Source: a virus
Strand: one strand, 5' to 3'
Virus record (IMG/VR): IMGVR_UViG_3300024327_001041
Span: 1 to 29,627 of that record
DNA: 29,627 nt
Made by a program: the position numbers and the translations under genes. The notes beneath the pieces are model-generated. The model saw only the letters and a program-made list of their open reading frames with translations, had not been told where the DNA came from and made no database searches. This document shows, piece after piece, positions 28,287 through 29,627 of this stretch (its first letter is position 1; every line of letters starts with the position of its first letter).

Positions 28287-28294
28287 TATTTATA
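28287..28294 (-). promoter_or_regulatory. T4-type late promoter overlapping gp41 stop
   Basis: Minus strand exact TATAAATA (28294-28287). It overlaps the gp41 stop codon and lies 27 bp before ATG 28259. With the copy at 28018-28025 it marks the switch from early replication genes to the late island. Confidence 0.72.
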
Positions 28295-29627
28295 TATTCC
28301 AATCATCATAGGACTTTTCAAGTCTTTTTGATGGTTTTATCTTCAAAGTATAGGGATTTGAGCTTGTATTGGCATCTGATTTTTTCTCATAGAATTTGTT
28401 ACTTCCATCATTTGCCAGAGCAGGTTGGTCATCTTCCTCAATGTCATATAGTTTCATTTTCTTCTTAACGACATTCACCAAGAATTTTGAATTCAACGAA
28501 ATATCACTATAACGATTTTTCAACTGTTTGAATAAGATTTGATTGTTAGTACCAACTCCATCATCTTTTGCGATAATAGCCATCATTAAATCTGCTGTTG
28601 CTGGTAAACCAAATGATTCAGATGTATTAGACAAATCAGGATCAGAACTAGAAAATCCTTCCCGATTCAATTGTGAACTTGTAATGATAGGAACATTACA
28701 CTCTACTGCCAACCCACGAATTTCCTCAGCAATAGACTTAATGTAAATATAGGTATTCATATTTGCAGCCCACTTAACTCTACTGGACGCACAAATATTT
28801 AGATAATCTAAAATAATAACCTGTGATGTAAAATCTTTTTTGATTTTCAACTCTCTAATCAAAGCACGAAAGTTTCCGACATGAGCTCCAGCTGTTGGAT
28901 ATTCCTTAACAACCAATTTCCCAATTTTCATTTCCTTGAGATTTTTCTCAAAGGTATCTTTAGGCATCAGGTGTAAATCATTCAGTTCAACATCCATTAA
29001 GTTTGCATCAACTCTTTCAGCAATTCTCTCTGCTGCCATTTCCATAGTAATATATAAAACATTCATTCCTTGTCTTAGATATTGACTAGCCAAATGAGTT
29101 TTAACTAATGTTTTACCGACTCCTGTTCCACCCAATAATACTGTAAGAGTTTTTGGTGAGATGCCACCATTAGTAATCTTATCAAGCATAATCATTTTGA
29201 AAGGAATTTTAGATTCCTTTTTATGATAGAATTCCCACCTATCATCACCATCTTCCAAATAGTCATGCCCTACACTTTTATCTAATGAAATAGCTAATGC
29301 TTCTGTAAGAATTTCTGGTATTGAATCCTTAGAAGTTTTATCGTCTTTACCTTCTAAGATTGAAATACTTTTTACAATACCATTGTATACTGCTTGGTCT
29401 TTTGCCCACTTCTCTGTTTCTTTTGTTAACCATTCTTCATCATCAGTTTTACCATTAAGAGTTTGCAAAACTTCATTACATTTACTAAATGCAACTTCAT
29501 TCAAATCTTCTCTATTGTTTAGCTTGACTGATAGTACTTCTTTTGTTGGAGCTTTGTTAAACTCCGAAATGTGTTTTTGTATTTCTATGAAGATTTGCTT
29601 CTCAGCGTTCTCCTTGAAATAATCTGG
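28290..29627 (-). CDS. 41: replicative DNA helicase (T4 gp41, DnaB family), 5' end outside window
   Basis: The frame is open from the right edge (codons PDYFKENAEKQIFIEIQKHI...) to the stop at 28290, so the N-terminus is missing; the internal TTG at 29504 is not the start. About 445 residues are present; T4 gp41 has 475. The RecA-type motor has Walker A GGTGVGKT (about 163-170 of the visible part) and Walker B VIILDYL. SQLNREG and the Q/R-rich LFKQLKNRYSD follow, as in DnaB-like helicases. It moves on the lagging strand 5'-3' and binds the gp61 primase encoded at 14613-15608. Confidence 0.93.
   Translation of the reverse strand, partial: PDYFKENAEKQIFIEIQKHISEFNKAPTKEVLSVKLNNREDLNEVAFSKCNEVLQTLNGKTDDEEWLTKETEKWAKDQAVYNGIVKSISILEGKDDKTSKDSIPEILTEALAISLDKSVGHDYLEDGDDRWEFYHKKESKIPFKMIMLDKITNGGISPKTLTVLLGGTGVGKTLVKTHLASQYLRQGMNVLYITMEMAAERIAERVDANLMDVELNDLHLMPKDTFEKNLKEMKIGKLVVKEYPTAGAHVGNFRALIRELKIKKDFTSQVIILDYLNICASSRVKWAANMNTYIYIKSIAEEIRGLAVECNVPIITSSQLNREGFSSSDPDLSNTSESFGLPATADLMMAIIAKDDGVGTNNQILFKQLKNRYSDISLNSKFLVNVVKKKMKLYDIEEDDQPALANDGSNKFYEKKSDANTSSNPYTLKIKPSKRLEKSYDDWNI

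Noticed and set aside
29502-29504. Start of the helicase at the internal TTG
   Set aside because: The frame is open to the window edge and the upstream residues fit the gp41 N-terminal region, so the gene is truncated by the window.
1-29627. CRISPR array or insertion sequence
   Set aside because: No regularly spaced repeats and no transposase or IS-type terminal repeats; the only mobile genes are endonuclease-type.

Overview
The window is an AT-rich, densely packed piece of a T4-like tailed phage genome, most likely a marine myovirus. It is defined by T4-type replication proteins (gp41 helicase cut by the right edge, gp61 primase, RNase H of the FEN family). It also has T4-type late promoters (TATAAATA) and a set of proteins with the T4 internal-protein capsid-targeting leader. 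Several small proteins resemble ones I know from cyanophage and pelagiphage relatives. The host cannot be read from the sequence. Exported proteins with lipobox or signal peptides point to a Gram-negative host. Almost every gene is on the minus strand with ATGA or TAATG start/stop overlaps, so transcription runs from right to left. The one plus-strand gene is a selfish endonuclease.

Layout from right to left (direction of transcription). (1) 29627-28290: gp41 helicase, 5' end outside the window. (2) 28294-16759: a late island with a zinc-ribbon protein and a fibre-like protein, each behind a TATAAATA promoter. These are followed by a PD-(D/E)XK-like protein, a methyltransferase, a ligase-like protein, several small proteins and a nucleotidyltransferase. 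Eight of these carry an N-terminal MK-x-F/Y-x-x-F-x-E-A/G leader like that of T4 IPI/IPIII, so they are predicted to be packaged in the head and ejected into the host. Small membrane proteins, structural proteins, an HNH protein and a lipoprotein/coiled-coil membrane pair follow. In the leader between two of these genes (20606-20697) is a 16-bp inverted repeat enclosing 60 nt. Of those, 38 nt are a near-copy (34/38, no gaps) of universally conserved 23S rRNA domain IV, in antisense orientation to the local transcripts. (3) 16715-11611: metabolism and replication, with a saccharopine-dehydrogenase-like enzyme, gp61 primase, ThyX and B12-dependent ribonucleotide reductase NrdJ. (4) 11022-11621 (+): a GIY-YIG endonuclease with its own late promoter. 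(5) 10906-9182: a zinc ribbon, an Hjc-like nuclease and a phage-encoded GAPDH. (6) 9071-222: an early operon behind a strong sigma70-like promoter, with dCMP deaminase, RNase H, SprT-like and FmdB-like proteins, several exported proteins, a DegP/HtrA-like periplasmic protease, a PD-(D/E)XK exonuclease, an A-type Fe-S carrier and small unknowns. (7) A tRNA-Ser(UGA) cut by the left edge, overlapped by a NUMOD3-type ORF.

How the parts fit: NrdJ, dCMP deaminase and ThyX form a route from NTPs to dTTP. gp41, gp61 and RNase H handle replication forks. GAPDH, the saccharopine-dehydrogenase-like enzyme, the Fe-S carrier and the DegP-like protease are candidate auxiliary functions acting on host carbon flux, amino-acid metabolism, iron-sulfur assembly and the envelope. 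The late island appears to hold a virion-delivered set of host-takeover proteins, inserted between the helicase and primase genes that are close together in T4.
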